The notes under the pieces were generated by a model. The model was given only the letters and a program-made list of their open reading frames with translations. It did no database searches and was not told the DNA's origin. The position numbers and the translations under genes are program-made. This document shows, one piece after another, positions 34,805 through 45,519 of a stretch of 64,000 bases of DNA; the stretch's first letter is position 1, and every line of letters starts with the position of its first letter. This stretch comes from Commensalibacter oyaizuii (GTDB taxonomy: Bacteria; Pseudomonadota; Alphaproteobacteria; Acetobacterales; Acetobacteraceae): the NCBI RefSeq assembly GCF_029953265.1, contig NZ_JASBAO010000001.1, positions 124,001 to 188,000 of the forward strand. The letters are read 5' to 3'.

Positions 34805-34825
34805 TAACCAAATAGGCAAATTGAT

Positions 34826-35293
34826 ATGCTTTTTTCAACAATTCAGGATTTATTACTACAATTACCTAAAGGCTACCGTGTTTTGGGAATCGATCCTGGA
34901 TCAAAACAAATTGGCCTTGCATTATCTGATGTTTCCTTGATGCTGGCCTCTCCTTATGAAACGATTAAACGGGGAAAGGTTTCTGCCTTTGCACAATATT
35001 TGCAACAGTTGGCACTAAAAGAACAAATAGGGGGATTGGTTTGTGGGTTGCCTTTGTCCTTAGATGGTCAGTTTGGACCAGCCGCCCAAGCAGCTAAGGA
35101 TTGGATCACCGCAGTTTCTAATGTCAGTGGTTTGCCTGCTTGTTTGTGGGATGAACGTTTGTCCAGTAGTGCAGTCAATCGGTTTTTAATTGAACAAGCT
35201 GATTTAAGTCGAAAAAAACGTAACCAAATTGTTGATAAAATGGCAGCCAGTTATATGTTACAAGCTGCTTTAGACGCAGCTAAAAACCGGTAA
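34826..35293 (+). CDS. ruvX: Holliday junction resolvase-like protein RuvX/YqgF
   Basis: RNase H-fold protein of 155 residues implicated in pre-16S rRNA 5' processing and annotated as a putative Holliday junction resolvase. The first catalytic Asp23 is in VLGIDPGSKQIGLALSD, then GGLVCGLPLSLDGQFGPAA and the acidic site WDERLSSSAVNRFL, with the final Asp in IVDKMAASYMLQ. The first 15 residues are longer than in E. coli YqgF. Its end overlaps the convergent lipoprotein gene by 14 bp. Confidence 0.93.
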   Translation: MLFSTIQDLLLQLPKGYRVLGIDPGSKQIGLALSDVSLMLASPYETIKRGKVSAFAQYLQQLALKEQIGGLVCGLPLSLDGQFGPAAQAAKDWITAVSNVSGLPACLWDERLSSSAVNRFLIEQADLSRKKRNQIVDKMAASYMLQAALDAAKNR

Positions 35294-35666
35294 AGGTATC
35301 TTTTGTTGCAGAGGTTGCCCCCAAAGCATTTAGATAAGAGGTATAAATATCAATTTTCGTTTGAGCATTCTGCAACGCAGCTTGGGGTAGGGGTTTATTT
35401 TTATCGAATTCAGCCCTAAATTGCATTAATGCTTGATAAGCGTCAGAGCGATACTGCTTTAAACGCTCAAAAGAAGCAGGGTCGGGTTTGCCATAAAATC
35501 CATGCATATACCGTTTATTTAAGGTTTCTGCAAAAGTATATTCAGACTGTACTCTATCAAGGGTTAGAACATGTTGCCTTGCAGCGCATCCTGTTAATAA
35601 AACAACACTGATTCCGATTGGGATAAGATAGGAGGTATAATACTGGCGTAGAGAGAATATTTTCAT
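35280..35666 (-). CDS. Small putative lipoprotein
   Basis: A 128-residue protein with a signal peptide (SYLIPIGISVVLLTGCAA) whose lipobox LLTGC predicts lipidated Cys27. The mature part is mainly helical, polar, and has no motif I recognise (RVQSEYTFAETLNKRYMHGFYGKPDPASFERLKQYRSDAYQAL read in segments). The gene overlaps the 3' end of ruvX tail-to-tail by 14 bp. Location: probably outer or inner membrane, facing the periplasm. Function unknown. Confidence 0.75.
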   Translation of the reverse strand: MKIFSLRQYYTSYLIPIGISVVLLTGCAARQHVLTLDRVQSEYTFAETLNKRYMHGFYGKPDPASFERLKQYRSDAYQALMQFRAEFDKNKPLPQAALQNAQTKIDIYTSYLNALGATSATKDTFTGF

Positions 35667-36126
35667 AATTTAAACGGTATAGAATAAGATAAAACTTTAG
35701 ATCAATGCGAATTCATATCTGAAGCTCAAATAAGAAATCTATTTTGAATCCGAGACTATATGATGAGGATGCAGAAGGCAATCGAATTTATTGAAGAAAA
35801 AATGTCTTGATTGATATATAATTATAATAATAGTTCGGATTTTTAAGGAAATATATTGGCGAATTATTTTATGATTTATGGTATAAATACGTGTGTAATA
35901 TATTTAGAAATTTTTTCTTAATATTATAATAATATTTTTTGAAATTATAAAAAATTGGCGACCAAGGACATATACGGCATAATTTAATATTTGAAAATTA
36001 CGTTGCTTGTAATTTAAACGGGCAGGAGACATGGTTCAGTAAGAGATATCTATATTATCCTTTCTTAGTTTATGGTTTTTAAATTGCGTAATTTTATCTA
36101 AAAAAGGAATTGACGAATTTCCACGG
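35667..36126. other. Gene-free AT-rich gap
   Basis: No supportable gene. Two very short frames with start-like context occur: ATG at 35760 (16 codons) and an ATG at 36031 with AGGAG just upstream that stops after three codons (MVQ). Neither resembles a protein. The DNA is strongly AT-rich with no clear hairpin. Confidence 0.5.
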
Positions 36127-37089
36127 TTATAACTTTTGAAATGCGCACTTAAATTCTTCTTCGGGAAGCTGAATACCGATGAAAACAATTTCCGAATATG
36201 GTGTTTCTGTGGATTTCCATTCTTGGCCCCACGTACTATTATAAATTTGTTGCACCCCTTGTAGTAGTAATTTTTCTGAGTGATTTTTAATATATAATAT
36301 ACCCTTATAGCGCAGTAATTGTTGATTAAATGTTGTTAAAATTCTTTCCATTAAAGAAGAAATGGCATTAATCTCGAACGGATCATATCGAGTGATTGTA
36401 AAAGAACGAACGTCTACTTTATGATCTTCATGGTCGTCAATTTTAAATGATAATGTTGGTTTAGAAGGGGGCGTTAACGAGAACCCGTCAAGATTGTAAA
36501 TTAAATTGAGATCTATATTTCCGTGGATGATTGAGTATATGGCCGCTTTTTGATTCATGTTATGCAGCTGAGTTAGCAATGATGATGCATCGTAAGAGAG
36601 TAAATCTGACTTACTGATAAGGAGCAAATCAGCATATCCAATTTGGGCTTGAACGACATTAAAATGTTTCAGCTGATAGGCGATGTTTACAGCATCTATT
36701 AATGTAATAACCCCTCGTAGAGTAAAACGTTCTGAAAATAAGTCATGTGTTAAAAAAACTTTGATAATTGGTCCAGGGTCGGCAATTCCTGTGCATTCGA
36801 TAATAAGTAAGTCAAAATCTAATAATTTTTTATCTTTTTGCTCTAACAGTTCAAACAAAGTAAAACTCAGTTCAGCATTGCTATTACAGCAGATACAGCC
36901 ATTTTTAAGTGTGGTAATATGAATATCACCATGATGAGATAAGAATTGAGCGTCAGTATTGCCGTTGCCATATTCGTTTTTAATAACAGCAATCTTGTTC
37001 ATTGTTTGATGATGCAAGATGTAATTCAATAAAGTTGTCTTACCCGCTCCAAGGAAACCAGTTAATAAAAAAACGGGAATAGATGACAT
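36127..37089 (-). CDS. CobW/COG0523-family GTPase (metal chaperone type)
   Basis: G3E-family P-loop GTPase of 320 residues. Walker A is GFLGAGKT (11-18), the metal-binding CxCC motif is GCICC (Cys65, Cys67, Cys68), ECTGIADP is the switch/Walker B region, and SKSDLL gives the NKxD-like guanine specificity motif. A C-terminal CobW_C domain covers about 235-320. Members deliver zinc, cobalt or other metals; the exact metal cannot be told without context, as no cobalamin, nitrile hydratase or zinc-paralogue genes are near. An inverted repeat lies upstream at 37173-37202. Confidence 0.88.
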   Translation of the reverse strand: MSSIPVFLLTGFLGAGKTTLLNYILHHQTMNKIAVIKNEYGNGNTDAQFLSHHGDIHITTLKNGCICCNSNAELSFTLFELLEQKDKKLLDFDLLIIECTGIADPGPIIKVFLTHDLFSERFTLRGVITLIDAVNIAYQLKHFNVVQAQIGYADLLLISKSDLLSYDASSLLTQLHNMNQKAAIYSIIHGNIDLNLIYNLDGFSLTPPSKPTLSFKIDDHEDHKVDVRSFTITRYDPFEINAISSLMERILTTFNQQLLRYKGILYIKNHSEKLLLQGVQQIYNSTWGQEWKSTETPYSEIVFIGIQLPEEEFKCAFQKL

Positions 37090-37981
37090 ATTTGCTTCCT
37101 GAAAAAAATTTTATATAATTTAAATGCAGATTTAGAGAAGACTTTTAGTTTATATCTATCATAAAATTAAAGGTAATATTTTGTAAAAGATTAAAATATC
37201 ACATTATATTTTTTGATCGTTTTTATTTTAAAAAAGTTTTTTCATATTACGGTATCATAATTATGAAATAATTAGGTACGTTCTTGATAGAAGAGATTTG
37301 AGCATTTCGCTTGTCTAAACGCATCGATTTATAATTTAAGACAACAACTGACAATGATATTAATCATTATTTCAGCCTGTTCATCGGTAACTATTCAATA
37401 AATAGAACGGCAATAAATTCAGTAAGGTCGTCGTTGTACTGATACTGTCAGCTAGAGAGATAAGTTTAGTGGTGAAGGAGTGTTTTAATACCAGAAAATT
37501 ACTAATCAAGAACGAATGGCAACAAATAGTTTCAAAGAGATCAGATATACGGGGGATACACAAGAAAATTACTTGAAAGAAGATTTCAGAGAGTTACAAG
37601 TTGTTTTGAAGAGCTTGCACACTGCATTTTTATTTTGAAAATATAATTGTATAACACTTTAAAGATTACAGCTATTGGCGGAATATGTTCAGTCCTTTTT
37701 TATGTTCGATGAAGCAGTAACAAGTTACAATTTCGTTTTTTACAAGTAACCTTTTGCAAGGTGTTAGACAGAACTACCCCAATGTGGCTATAATTATTTG
37801 AATTTATTTGCGTATGATTAACGGATTATTTTAATGGCTTTTAAAAAATTTAAATGATCTTTAATCATAGAGTTCAATTAAAACAAAAATATAGGACATA
37901 TAACTATGCCCTATATTACGGTAACTAAAATAAAAATATAAAAAAATAAAAATATAAAAACTTATAAGAAATCAAAGATTA
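37090..37981. other. Gene-poor 0.9-kb region
   Basis: No gene can be supported on either strand. There is an inverted repeat GTAATATTTT/AAAATATCAC (37173-37202, one mismatch) upstream of the GTPase gene, which could be its operator, and a minus-strand terminator-like hairpin at 37881-37917 that belongs to the aldolase gene. The middle (37270-37780) is less AT-rich than ordinary gaps here and contains short interrupted frames such as the 40 codons from ATG 37516, so a decayed gene is possible; I do not recognise its source. Confidence 0.5.
37881..37917 (-). terminator. Terminator-like hairpin after fsa
   Basis: AATATAGG (37888-37895) / CCTATATT (37910-37917). Read on the minus strand the stem is followed by TTTTTGTTTTAA. 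It lies about 65 bp beyond the aldolase stop. Confidence 0.6.
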
Positions 37982-38644
37982 TCAAAGACAGTCTGTATGG
38001 AATGCTTTGCCCCAATTTTCAACAAATTGGTCAACAGCAACAGCGACTGCAGGATCAGAAATAAATAAATCAAAGATGTTTACTGGTAATGTAATACCTT
38101 TACAACCAATCAACATACATTCCAAAGCTTGTCTTGGGCTTTTGAAGCTAGCTGCAACGAGTTCTTTATCAGGGGCGTGTGTTGATAAAAGACATTGTAG
38201 TTCAGATACGGTCTGTGCTCCATCACCGCCTTGTGCATCAATACGGCTGACATATGGGGACACATATTTTGCACCTGCTAATACGCCAAGTAATCCTTGG
38301 GCAGCACCGTAGACAGAGGTTGCAAGTGTTGGAATACCTTGTTTGGTTAATTCTTTGATAACTTGTAACCCTTTAGGTGTCACAGGAACCTTAACAACGA
38401 GGTTCTCTACACGTTCATTCAATTTATGAGCGTCTTCGATCATCCCTTCAACGCTGGAAGAAATAACCTGAGCGAAAAGAGTACCTTCCCCTCCTAGTGC
38501 ATCTCTAATAGCGGGTAAAAGGTCAAATAATTGTACACCACCAGCCGCAACAATAGCAGGATTGGTTGTTATTCCCCAAATAGGGAACATTTTCGCTATT
38601 CTTTTGATTGCATGAACATCAGAGGTATCTAAAAGTAATTTCAT
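37982..38644 (-). CDS. fsa: Fructose-6-phosphate aldolase / transaldolase-like protein
   Basis: A 220-residue small transaldolase-family TIM barrel. The Schiff-base Lys85 is in LVVKVPVTPKG, matching the VKIPVT segment of E. coli FSA. Other family segments are MKLLLDTSDVHAIKR, WGITTNPAIVA, ATSVYGAAQGLLGVLAGAKYVSPYVSRIDAQGGDG (in segments) and ACMLIGCKGITLPVNIF-like VNIF. Proteins of this size may be fructose-6-phosphate aldolases or true transaldolases; sequence alone does not settle it. The gene is monocistronic. Confidence 0.88.
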   Translation of the reverse strand: MKLLLDTSDVHAIKRIAKMFPIWGITTNPAIVAAGGVQLFDLLPAIRDALGGEGTLFAQVISSSVEGMIEDAHKLNERVENLVVKVPVTPKGLQVIKELTKQGIPTLATSVYGAAQGLLGVLAGAKYVSPYVSRIDAQGGDGAQTVSELQCLLSTHAPDKELVAASFKSPRQALECMLIGCKGITLPVNIFDLFISDPAVAVAVDQFVENWGKAFHTDCL

Positions 38645-38967
38645 AGTGTCTTAAGCCTTTTATTGGAATTAAAAGAAATACAAAATATTAAATAAATAAC
38701 TAATGAATAATAAGATTAAATAATGATTGTTTATAAGTAACGTTTTACCTTTTATAACTTCAAATGAAATATGAAGAAGCTTGTGTAAAAGAAATAAACA
38801 ATCTTTATAATAGATTTATTAGAATTCGAAAGAGCTAAAAAGTTTATTAGTTAAAAATAACTTGATAATTACTGATGTTAGAATAAAAACCATGTTTTGT
38901 TAAGTCATAAATCGAAAAAAAATCAATTTTCTGTGATGACTTAACAAAATCATTCTATATCAATGGG
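38645..38967. other. AT-rich gap holding a long inverted repeat
   Basis: No gene. The part nearest glnA holds perfect 14-bp arms described separately (38895-38949). The rest, up to the aldolase start, is AT-rich with no recognisable site. Confidence 0.5.
38895..38949 (-). terminator. Long inverted repeat after glnA
   Basis: TTTTGTTAAGTCAT (38895-38908) and ATGACTTAACAAAA (38936-38949) are perfect 14-bp arms around a 27-base interior that itself contains a run of eight A (T on the minus strand) with short flanking complementarity. It starts 19 bp beyond the glnA stop, so it probably ends or stabilises the glnB-glnA transcript. Confidence 0.6.
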
Positions 38968-40413
38968 TTATACAGAGTAGTACATTTCAAATTCAACGGG
39001 ATGAGGGGTATGTTCGAATCGATACACTTCTTCCCATTTTATTTTGGCATAGCTTTCGATTTGATCTTTGGTAAAGACATCGCCAGCCAGTAAGAAATCA
39101 TGATCAGCTGCTAACGCCTCTAGTGCCTCGCGCAAAGATCCACAAACGGTTGGGATTTCTTTCAGCTCTTCAGGGGGCAGATCATAAAGATCTTTATCCA
39201 TAGCATCACCAGGGTGAATCTTGTTTTTAATGCCGTCCAGTCCAGCCATTAACATAGCTGCAAATGCAAGATATGGATTTGCTGTTGGATCTGGGAAACG
39301 AATTTCAACGCGTTTTGCTTTTGGACTCGTAACATAGGGAATACGACAAGAGGCCGAACGATTACGTGCAGAATATGCTAAAAGAACGGGGGCTTCAAAC
39401 CCTGGGATAAGACGTTTATAAGAATTGGTTGATGGGTTGGTAAATGCATTTAATGCTTTGGCATGTTTAATGATGCCGCCGATATAATATAGTGCTTGAT
39501 CAGACAGATCAGCGTAGCCATTACCAGCAAAATTCGGTTTACCATCTTTCCAAATAGATTGATGGACATGCATACCCGTACCGTTATCCCCGTAAATAGG
39601 TTTTGGCATAAATGTTGCTGTTTTTCCATAAGAATGTGCCACATTATGTACGCAATATTTATAGATTTGCATGTAATCCGCAGAGCGAACCAAGGTTGAA
39701 AATTCGATTCCAAGTTCATGCTGAGATTGTGCAACTTCGTGATGTTGTTTTTCAATGGGTAAACCCATTTCACCCATCGTAGTTAGCATTTCAGCACGCA
39801 AATCATTTTCGCTGTCTACGGGTGGGACAGGGAAATATCCGCCTTTAACCCCTGGACGGTGTCCCATATTGCCTTCTGGATAATCTTTTAAATTAGAACC
39901 AGGACCTTCGATACTATCTAATTGATGAATGGCAAAATTAGGACCTGTTCCAAATTTAACATTATCAAAAATGAAAAATTCAGCTTCTGGACCAAAGAAT
40001 GCTGTATCCCCGATCCCTGTTGATTTTAAATATTGTTCGGCCAGCTTTGCTGTTGAACGTGGATCACGATTATAGGCAACGCCTGTTGCTGGATCTAAAA
40101 TATCACAAATTAAGATTAATTGTGGTTTTGCAGTAAAAGGATCCATAACTGCTGTTGTTGGATCTGGCATTAGGATCATGTCACTTTCGTTGATGGCTTT
40201 CCATCCTTTAATGGATGACCCATCGAACATAATCCCATCTTCGAAAATTTCAGCTTTGATTGTGGTGACATATTGGGTTGTGTGGTGCCATTTTCCGCAA
40301 GGGTCAGTAAAACGAAAATCCACAAATTCGACGGAATTTTCTTGGATCATGTCCATTACTTTTGAAATGGCTTCTTCTTTTGAAGCAGAAGGGGAAATAG
40401 TGTTATTAGTCAT
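38968..40413 (-). CDS. glnA: Glutamine synthetase, type I
   Basis: Dodecameric GS makes glutamine from glutamate, ammonia and ATP. The 481-residue protein carries [19 protein letters not shown], the ATP-binding [28 protein letters not shown] and the adenylylation loop [10 protein letters not shown] with Tyr410, so GlnE-type control is expected. It is about 10 residues longer than the usual 469, mostly at the N terminus. It lies 114 bp after glnB on the same strand, forming the classical alphaproteobacterial glnBA unit. Confidence 0.98.
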   Translation of the reverse strand: MTNNTISPSASKEEAISKVMDMIQENSVEFVDFRFTDPCGKWHHTTQYVTTIKAEIFEDGIMFDGSSIKGWKAINESDMILMPDPTTAVMDPFTAKPQLILICDILDPATGVAYNRDPRSTAKLAEQYLKSTGIGDTAFFGPEAEFFIFDNVKFGTGPNFAIHQLDSIEGPGSNLKDYPEGNMGHRPGVKGGYFPVPPVDSENDLRAEMLTTMGEMGLPIEKQHHEVAQSQHELGIEFSTLVRSADYMQIYKYCVHNVAHSYGKTATFMPKPIYGDNGTGMHVHQSIWKDGKPNFAGNGYADLSDQALYYIGGIIKHAKALNAFTNPSTNSYKRLIPGFEAPVLLAYSARNRSASCRIPYVTSPKAKRVEIRFPDPTANPYLAFAAMLMAGLDGIKNKIHPGDAMDKDLYDLPPEELKEIPTVCGSLREALEALAADHDFLLAGDVFTKDQIESYAKIKWEEVYRFEHTPHPVEFEMYYSV

Positions 40414-40527
40414 GTAATGCTTCCTGTGTCTTTAGACTAAAGAATATAAGAACTATAAATACGCAGTCATCACGAAAAAGGATGGTGATGATACGGTAAG
40501 ATATGTTGGTTCAGCGTATAAGTTAAT

Positions 40528-40905
<378 letters not shown>

Positions 40906-41030
40906 TTACTTAGCTATTTAGATAACTCTCTTGAGCCTTTTCATATGCTATTAAAGGATATTTTACCCTGTATTGTCTAGCAAAAAATAAGAAAAAATAT
41001 AAAAAAATGGCGGAAAATCAAGGATAATTA

Positions 41031-41047
41031 TGCCTATTAAATAGGCA
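41031..41047. promoter_or_regulatory. Palindrome upstream of glnB
   Basis: TGCCTATTAAATAGGCA: perfect 8-bp arms around one central base, about 160 bp upstream of glnB. A further TATTAGGCA half-copy occurs at about 41058-41066. It differs from the NtrC consensus (TGCAC-N-GTGCA), so the binding protein is unknown. The remaining intergenic DNA (40870-41165) is AT-rich. Confidence 0.45.
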
Positions 41048-41165
41048 CTTTGTCTGTTTATTAGGCAGTTGGTTTGAAAAGGAGGATTAATAAGGATTAT
41101 AATAAAATAGAATGATTAAATTTGCATCATTTTGAATGTAAAACATGAGCAAAATATGAAAATAT

Positions 41166-41711
41166 TTAATTCTTGATGGAAGATTCTTTAGAAATCGTTT
41201 TTAGCATTCTCTGCCTAATCATCCCGCTGATCGGTCTGATTAAATACCAGTAATATAAAAAGTTACGTTGAGCAATTTTGTCTGTGCACAATATTCTGGT
41301 TTCAGTGGATAACATAGTTTTGTTTTGTTCCAACGCGGTAGTATGAAAGTTGAATACAAGTTTTGCTGAGTTTGGTTGGTTAAATAATAAAAAATCATCC
41401 GCATTATTGCATGGGTTTAATCTATAGTTTAATTGCCAAAACCGTCCGATCAATCCAAAGACGACTTCTGTATTTTTATATGTTTCAAGGCAGGTAAATT
41501 GCTTCATACTGAAATGCTCTATTGTATGATTGTTTTTTTTGTATAAAATTTTATTGGGCAGCTCACGTAGTATAAGTGCTGTTTTACAAAAAAAATCATT
41601 TTGCAGATCGTAGCAGATAGCATTTTGTAAAACTTTATCTGCACTTGCATTTATACGTATAGAATGTCGTTCACTAAATTGGTATTGAGGGAGATATTTA
41701 TCGATCAACAT
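41166..41711 (-). CDS. Hypothetical protein, SRPBCC-like
   Basis: A 181-residue soluble protein. The pattern of a START/SRPBCC-like ligand-binding fold is suggested by alternating beta strands (HSIRINASADKVLQNAI, KTEVVFGLIGRFWQLNY-like segment, ADDFLLFNQPNSAKLVFNFHTTAL, TMLSTETRILCTD) and a final long helix (RNFLYYWYLIRPISGMIRQRMLKTI). Similar proteins ending YYWLLIRPFSGWIRREML occur widely as uncharacterised proteins. No catalytic motif is evident. Neighbours give no functional clue. Confidence 0.6.
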   Translation of the reverse strand: MLIDKYLPQYQFSERHSIRINASADKVLQNAICYDLQNDFFCKTALILRELPNKILYKKNNHTIEHFSMKQFTCLETYKNTEVVFGLIGRFWQLNYRLNPCNNADDFLLFNQPNSAKLVFNFHTTALEQNKTMLSTETRILCTDKIAQRNFLYYWYLIRPISGMIRQRMLKTISKESSIKN

Positions 41712-41843
41712 GATTTGCTTTTTTGAAATTAAGTTTGAGAAACCCTCAGCGTTCCTTTCTTGATGTTGTTTTTCAAGCGATTGATTACATTTTGTATCAT
41801 TTATAAAATATATAAACCAGTAAATGAATAAAGGAATTTTTTA

Positions 41844-42575
41844 ATGCCAGATTGTTTAATTCCAAAGGTAATAGAAAAACTATATCCTGATGTTACAGAA
41901 GTTTTTGTAAATCCAGAGTTGTTAAGACCCTATTTCTTTCCATTATTATCTTTTAAACATGATGGTCAATTATTCCATATGATTGCGGTTCCTGGATTGT
42001 TTTTTAATGAGACGCAATGCCAACATTATTCAGAATGTGGCTTTTTTGGATTTCAACGTGATCAAGATGGTCGTTATGAATTTTTAGGTGGGTTCAGTAT
42101 TTTTGAAGAGTATCAAGAGGTACCCGCTTTATATAAAATACTGCAAGAGGATTGGTTGCTTCACGGGGAAAAATATTATCATCAACATATTACTGTAAAA
42201 GATTATATATCATCTTTAGATATTCAAGATAATCTTAAAAAGAAATTAAAATGCTATATTGGCGATTTTTATGGATATCAGATGACCAAGACGAATTGGT
42301 ATAGGACAGGTAAATTCAAAACATTCATGTTTATGACTGAGGCTTGGAGCAATGTTGATGCATTAGATTTTATTAATGCAAATGAACATGACCAAGCGGG
42401 TGATTTTCTTGTCAATAAAGATTTTATTTTAAAATTTGATTATGATTTAACACCAGAAATGATGATTGGTGGAATTGGTAAGGGTGATTTTTTATCAGTA
42501 ATAAATGGTGGTACTAATTTTCTTTTTTGGGATGATGTAAAAGATATTATATATTTGGTAGAATTGTATTCTTAA
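41844..42575 (+). CDS. Hypothetical protein
   Basis: A 243-residue acidic, aromatic-rich protein with no signal peptide or membrane helix; I do not recognise it. It has many Tyr, Phe and Asp residues and ends in a short strand-rich region (GKGDFLSVINGGTNFLFWDDVKDIIYLVELYS in segments) that recalls the end of DUF1963/YwqG-type proteins, but this is weak. AAGGAA at 41829-41834 precedes ATG 41844. It faces uvrA tail-to-tail, with a hairpin between them. Confidence 0.6.
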   Translation: MPDCLIPKVIEKLYPDVTEVFVNPELLRPYFFPLLSFKHDGQLFHMIAVPGLFFNETQCQHYSECGFFGFQRDQDGRYEFLGGFSIFEEYQEVPALYKILQEDWLLHGEKYYHQHITVKDYISSLDIQDNLKKKLKCYIGDFYGYQMTKTNWYRTGKFKTFMFMTEAWSNVDALDFINANEHDQAGDFLVNKDFILKFDYDLTPEMMIGGIGKGDFLSVINGGTNFLFWDDVKDIIYLVELYS

Positions 42576-42593
42576 TTATTTTTCTAAAAGTTA

Positions 42594-42627
42594 GCTGATA
42601 AAATGATTAGATTAGCATCTTATCAGC
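42594..42627. terminator. Hairpin between convergent hypothetical gene and uvrA
   Basis: GCTGATAAAATG (42594-42605) / CATCTTATCAGC (42616-42627), 12 bp with one G-T pair and a 10-base loop. It lies 19 bp after one stop and 13 bp beyond the other. T-tracts are weak on both sides. Confidence 0.6.
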
Positions 42628-42639
42628 GTGTGTCTTTGT

Positions 42640-45519
42640 TTATTTTACATAATGTTCTTCTTTTAAGATTGGTTTTAAAAAGCGTCCTGTATAACTTTCT
42701 TTGACATTAACAATATCTTCTGGTGTTCCGGTGGCGATAATTTGTCCGCCACCATTTCCACCCTCTGGACCCAAATCAATAACCCAATCGGCGGTTTTAA
42801 TGACTTCCAAATTATGTTCAATAACAATAATAGTATTACCTTGTTCAACAAGAGTATGAAGAACTTCTAATAATTTACGTACGTCTTCTGTATGTAGACC
42901 AGTGGTCGGTTCATCAAGAATATACAAAGTTCTTCCAGTGGCCCTGCGTGCTAATTCTTTGGAAAGTTTAATCCGTTGGGCTTCCCCTCCAGAAAGAGTT
43001 GTGGCTTGTTGACCCAGATGGATATATCCTAATCCCACTTGTTTTAAAATATTTAGTCGATCCCGAATTCGTGGTGCTGCTTCGAATAGAGGAACGGCCT
43101 CGTCAACAGACAGATTTAGAATATCGGCAATGGAATGGCCTTTAAATTTAATTTCCAAAGTTTCACGATTATATCGTGCCCCTTTACAGGCATCGCAAGT
43201 AACAAACATATCAGGTAAGAAATGCATTTCTATTTTAATTACACCATCTCCTTGACATGCTTCACATCGTCCCCCTTTAACATTAAATGAAAACCGTCCA
43301 GGTTTGTAACCTCTTGCACGACTTTCAGGAAGTTCAGCAAACCATTCACGAATAGGGGTAAATAAATCTGTATAAGTGGCGGGGTTCGATCGTGGTGTAC
43401 GTCCAATAGGTGATTGATCAATATCGATAATTTTGTCTAGTTGCTCGATCCCTTTGATATTTTTATAAGGCGACGGCACAGCATTAGATCCCATTAATTG
43501 ACGAGATAGAGCCTTATATAAAGTATCTAGAATTAATGTGGACTTACCACCACCAGAAACACCTGTTACAGCAATAAAGGTTCCCAAAGGAAAGTCAACC
43601 GTAACATTTTGCAAGTTGTTTCCAGTGGCACCACAAAGGGTGAGTGTGTGTTTTTTATTAACTTTTCGGCGCTTTTTAGGTATTGGTATAAAACGTCGAC
43701 CACTGAGGTAATCGCCTGTCAGGCTGTCTGTATTGGCTTGCACCTCTGCTGGTGTGCCGTAAGCAATGACGTTCCCCCCCAATATTCCCGCACCTGGTCC
43801 CATATCAATCAAATAATCAGAGGCTTTGATTGTGTCCTCGTCATGTTCAACAACGATTAATGTATTTCCTAGATTTTTAAGACGGTTTAAAGTCCCCAGC
43901 AAACGTTCATTGTCGCGCTGATGCAGTCCAATAGAGGGTTCATCCAAAACATATAAAACCCCTGTCAATCCAGAACCAATTTGACTGGCCAAACGAATGC
44001 GTTGACTTTCCCCGCCCGATAAAGTGGCAGAACCACGTGATAGGGTAAGGTAATCTAGACCAACATCATTTAAGAAATGTAGACGTTCTATAATCTCACG
44101 CAAAATTCGATGCGCGATTTCAGCTTTTTGAGGGGAAAGCGTGCTCTCTGCCTTAGAAAACCAATCAAGGGCTTGGCGAATAGGCAGATCAGCAATTTCA
44201 GAAATTGTTTTTTGATCAATTTTTACGCACAATGCTTCGGGTTTTAATCGAGCACCATGACAGACGTGGCATGGAAATTCTGCCTGATAACGATTTAGTT
44301 CTTCTTTGACACTGTTGCTTTCGGTCGTGTGATAACGTTTTTCAAGATTTTTTATGACCCCTTCAAAGGGTTGATTGAGCGTATAAGTTTGTTGGCCATC
44401 GTGATAGGTAATTGGAATAATTTCGTCTGTTCCATGTAAAATAATACGTTGTACGGTCTCGGGTATCTTTTCCCAAGGTGTATCAATATCGATTTTAAAA
44501 TGTTGGGCGATACTTTCCAATGCTTGTTGATAATAGGGTAAAGATGTGTTTTTCCACGCCAGGACCGCGCCCTTTTTCAGAGAAAGTGATGGATTGGGTA
44601 CGATTAATTGAGGATCAAAAAAACTTTCCGTTCCGATGCCATCGCATGCAGGGCATGCACCTTGCGGGGCATTAAAGGAAAATAGTCTAGGCTCGATTTC
44701 TTCGATTGTAAAACCACTTTCAGGACAGGAATACCGTGCTGAAAAGCTCAAGCTAATAGGATTACCCTTGCTGCTTTCGCGTGCAACCTCTTCAACGGTG
44801 GCCAGACCATCAGATAAGGATAAGGCGATTTCAAAGCTATCGGCCAGTCGTCCTTCTATTTCGGGTTTGATGACGATACGATCAATGACAACCTCAATGG
44901 TATGTTTAATTTTACGATTTAGGTTGGGAACATCAGTAATATCATACAAGACACCATCGACTTTGACCCGAGTGAACCCCCGACGTTGCAGTTCTGCTAG
45001 TTCTTTTTTATATTCGCCTTTACGGGCTCGAACAACGGGCGACAATAAAATTAAACGTGTTTTCTCTGGTAAAGCCATAACACGATCAACCATTTGACTG
45101 ACCGTTTGTGCTTCGATGGGTAATCCAGTTGCAGGGGAATATGGGGTGCCAGCTCTAGCCCATAATAGTCGCATATAATCGTGGATTTCGGTAATGGTGC
45201 CAACGGTTGAGCGAGGATTTTTAGAAGTGGTTTTTTGTTCAATTGAGATGGCAGGGGACAATCCTTCAATTGACTCCACATCTGGTTTCCCCATTAACTC
45301 TAAGAACTGTCGGGCATAAGCAGACAGGCTCTCAACATATCGTCTTTGCCCTTCTGCATAAATAGTATCAAATGCCAGTGATGATTTGCCCGATCCTGAC
45401 AATCCAGTAATAACAGTTAGTTGGTTGCGAGGAATATTAACATTGATATTTTTAAGATTATGAACTTTTGCACCACGGACCAAAATTGTGGTAAGGGCGG
45501 AAGGGGATTTTGATTTCAT
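42640..45519 (-). CDS. uvrA: UvrABC excinuclease subunit A
   Basis: DNA-damage recognition ATPase of nucleotide excision repair, 959 residues with two ABC modules. The first Walker A is GLSGSGKS (39-46), the second lies in [22 protein letters not shown] signatures [12 protein letters not shown] and [12 protein letters not shown] are both present. Zinc modules are [18 protein letters not shown] and [24 protein letters not shown]. The first Walker A motif in relatives is identical, the second normally reads GVSGSGKS; here Gly replaces Ser. It is monocistronic. Confidence 0.99.
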   Translation of the reverse strand: MKSKSPSALTTILVRGAKVHNLKNINVNIPRNQLTVITGLSGSGKSSLAFDTIYAEGQRRYVESLSAYARQFLELMGKPDVESIEGLSPAISIEQKTTSKNPRSTVGTITEIHDYMRLLWARAGTPYSPATGLPIEAQTVSQMVDRVMALPEKTRLILLSPVVRARKGEYKKELAELQRRGFTRVKVDGVLYDITDVPNLNRKIKHTIEVVIDRIVIKPEIEGRLADSFEIALSLSDGLATVEEVARESSKGNPISLSFSARYSCPESGFTIEEIEPRLFSFNAPQGACPACDGIGTESFFDPQLIVPNPSLSLKKGAVLAWKNTSLPYYQQALESIAQHFKIDIDTPWEKIPETVQRIILHGTDEIIPITYHDGQQTYTLNQPFEGVIKNLEKRYHTTESNSVKEELNRYQAEFPCHVCHGARLKPEALCVKIDQKTISEIADLPIRQALDWFSKAESTLSPQKAEIAHRILREIIERLHFLNDVGLDYLTLSRGSATLSGGESQRIRLASQIGSGLTGVLYVLDEPSIGLHQRDNERLLGTLNRLKNLGNTLIVVEHDEDTIKASDYLIDMGPGAGILGGNVIAYGTPAEVQANTDSLTGDYLSGRRFIPIPKKRRKVNKKHTLTLCGATGNNLQNVTVDFPLGTFIAVTGVSGGGKSTLILDTLYKALSRQLMGSNAVPSPYKNIKGIEQLDKIIDIDQSPIGRTPRSNPATYTDLFTPIREWFAELPESRARGYKPGRFSFNVKGGRCEACQGDGVIKIEMHFLPDMFVTCDACKGARYNRETLEIKFKGHSIADILNLSVDEAVPLFEAAPRIRDRLNILKQVGLGYIHLGQQATTLSGGEAQRIKLSKELARRATGRTLYILDEPTTGLHTEDVRKLLEVLHTLVEQGNTIIVIEHNLEVIKTADWVIDLGPEGGNGGGQIIATGTPEDIVNVKESYTGRFLKPILKEEHYVK

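Noticed and set aside
37381-37563. Minus-strand frame of 60 codons in the gene-poor region
   Set aside because: No ribosome site and no resemblance to known proteins; kept only as part of the gap description.
37500-37780. Possible transposase remnant
   Set aside because: Short interrupted frames vaguely suggest a decayed gene, but I find no transposase motif, terminal repeats or target duplication, so an insertion sequence cannot be claimed.
44636-45097. Plus-strand frame of 153 codons inside uvrA
   Set aside because: Antisense shadow of a strongly conserved gene; composition is Ser/Arg-rich as expected for an antisense reading.
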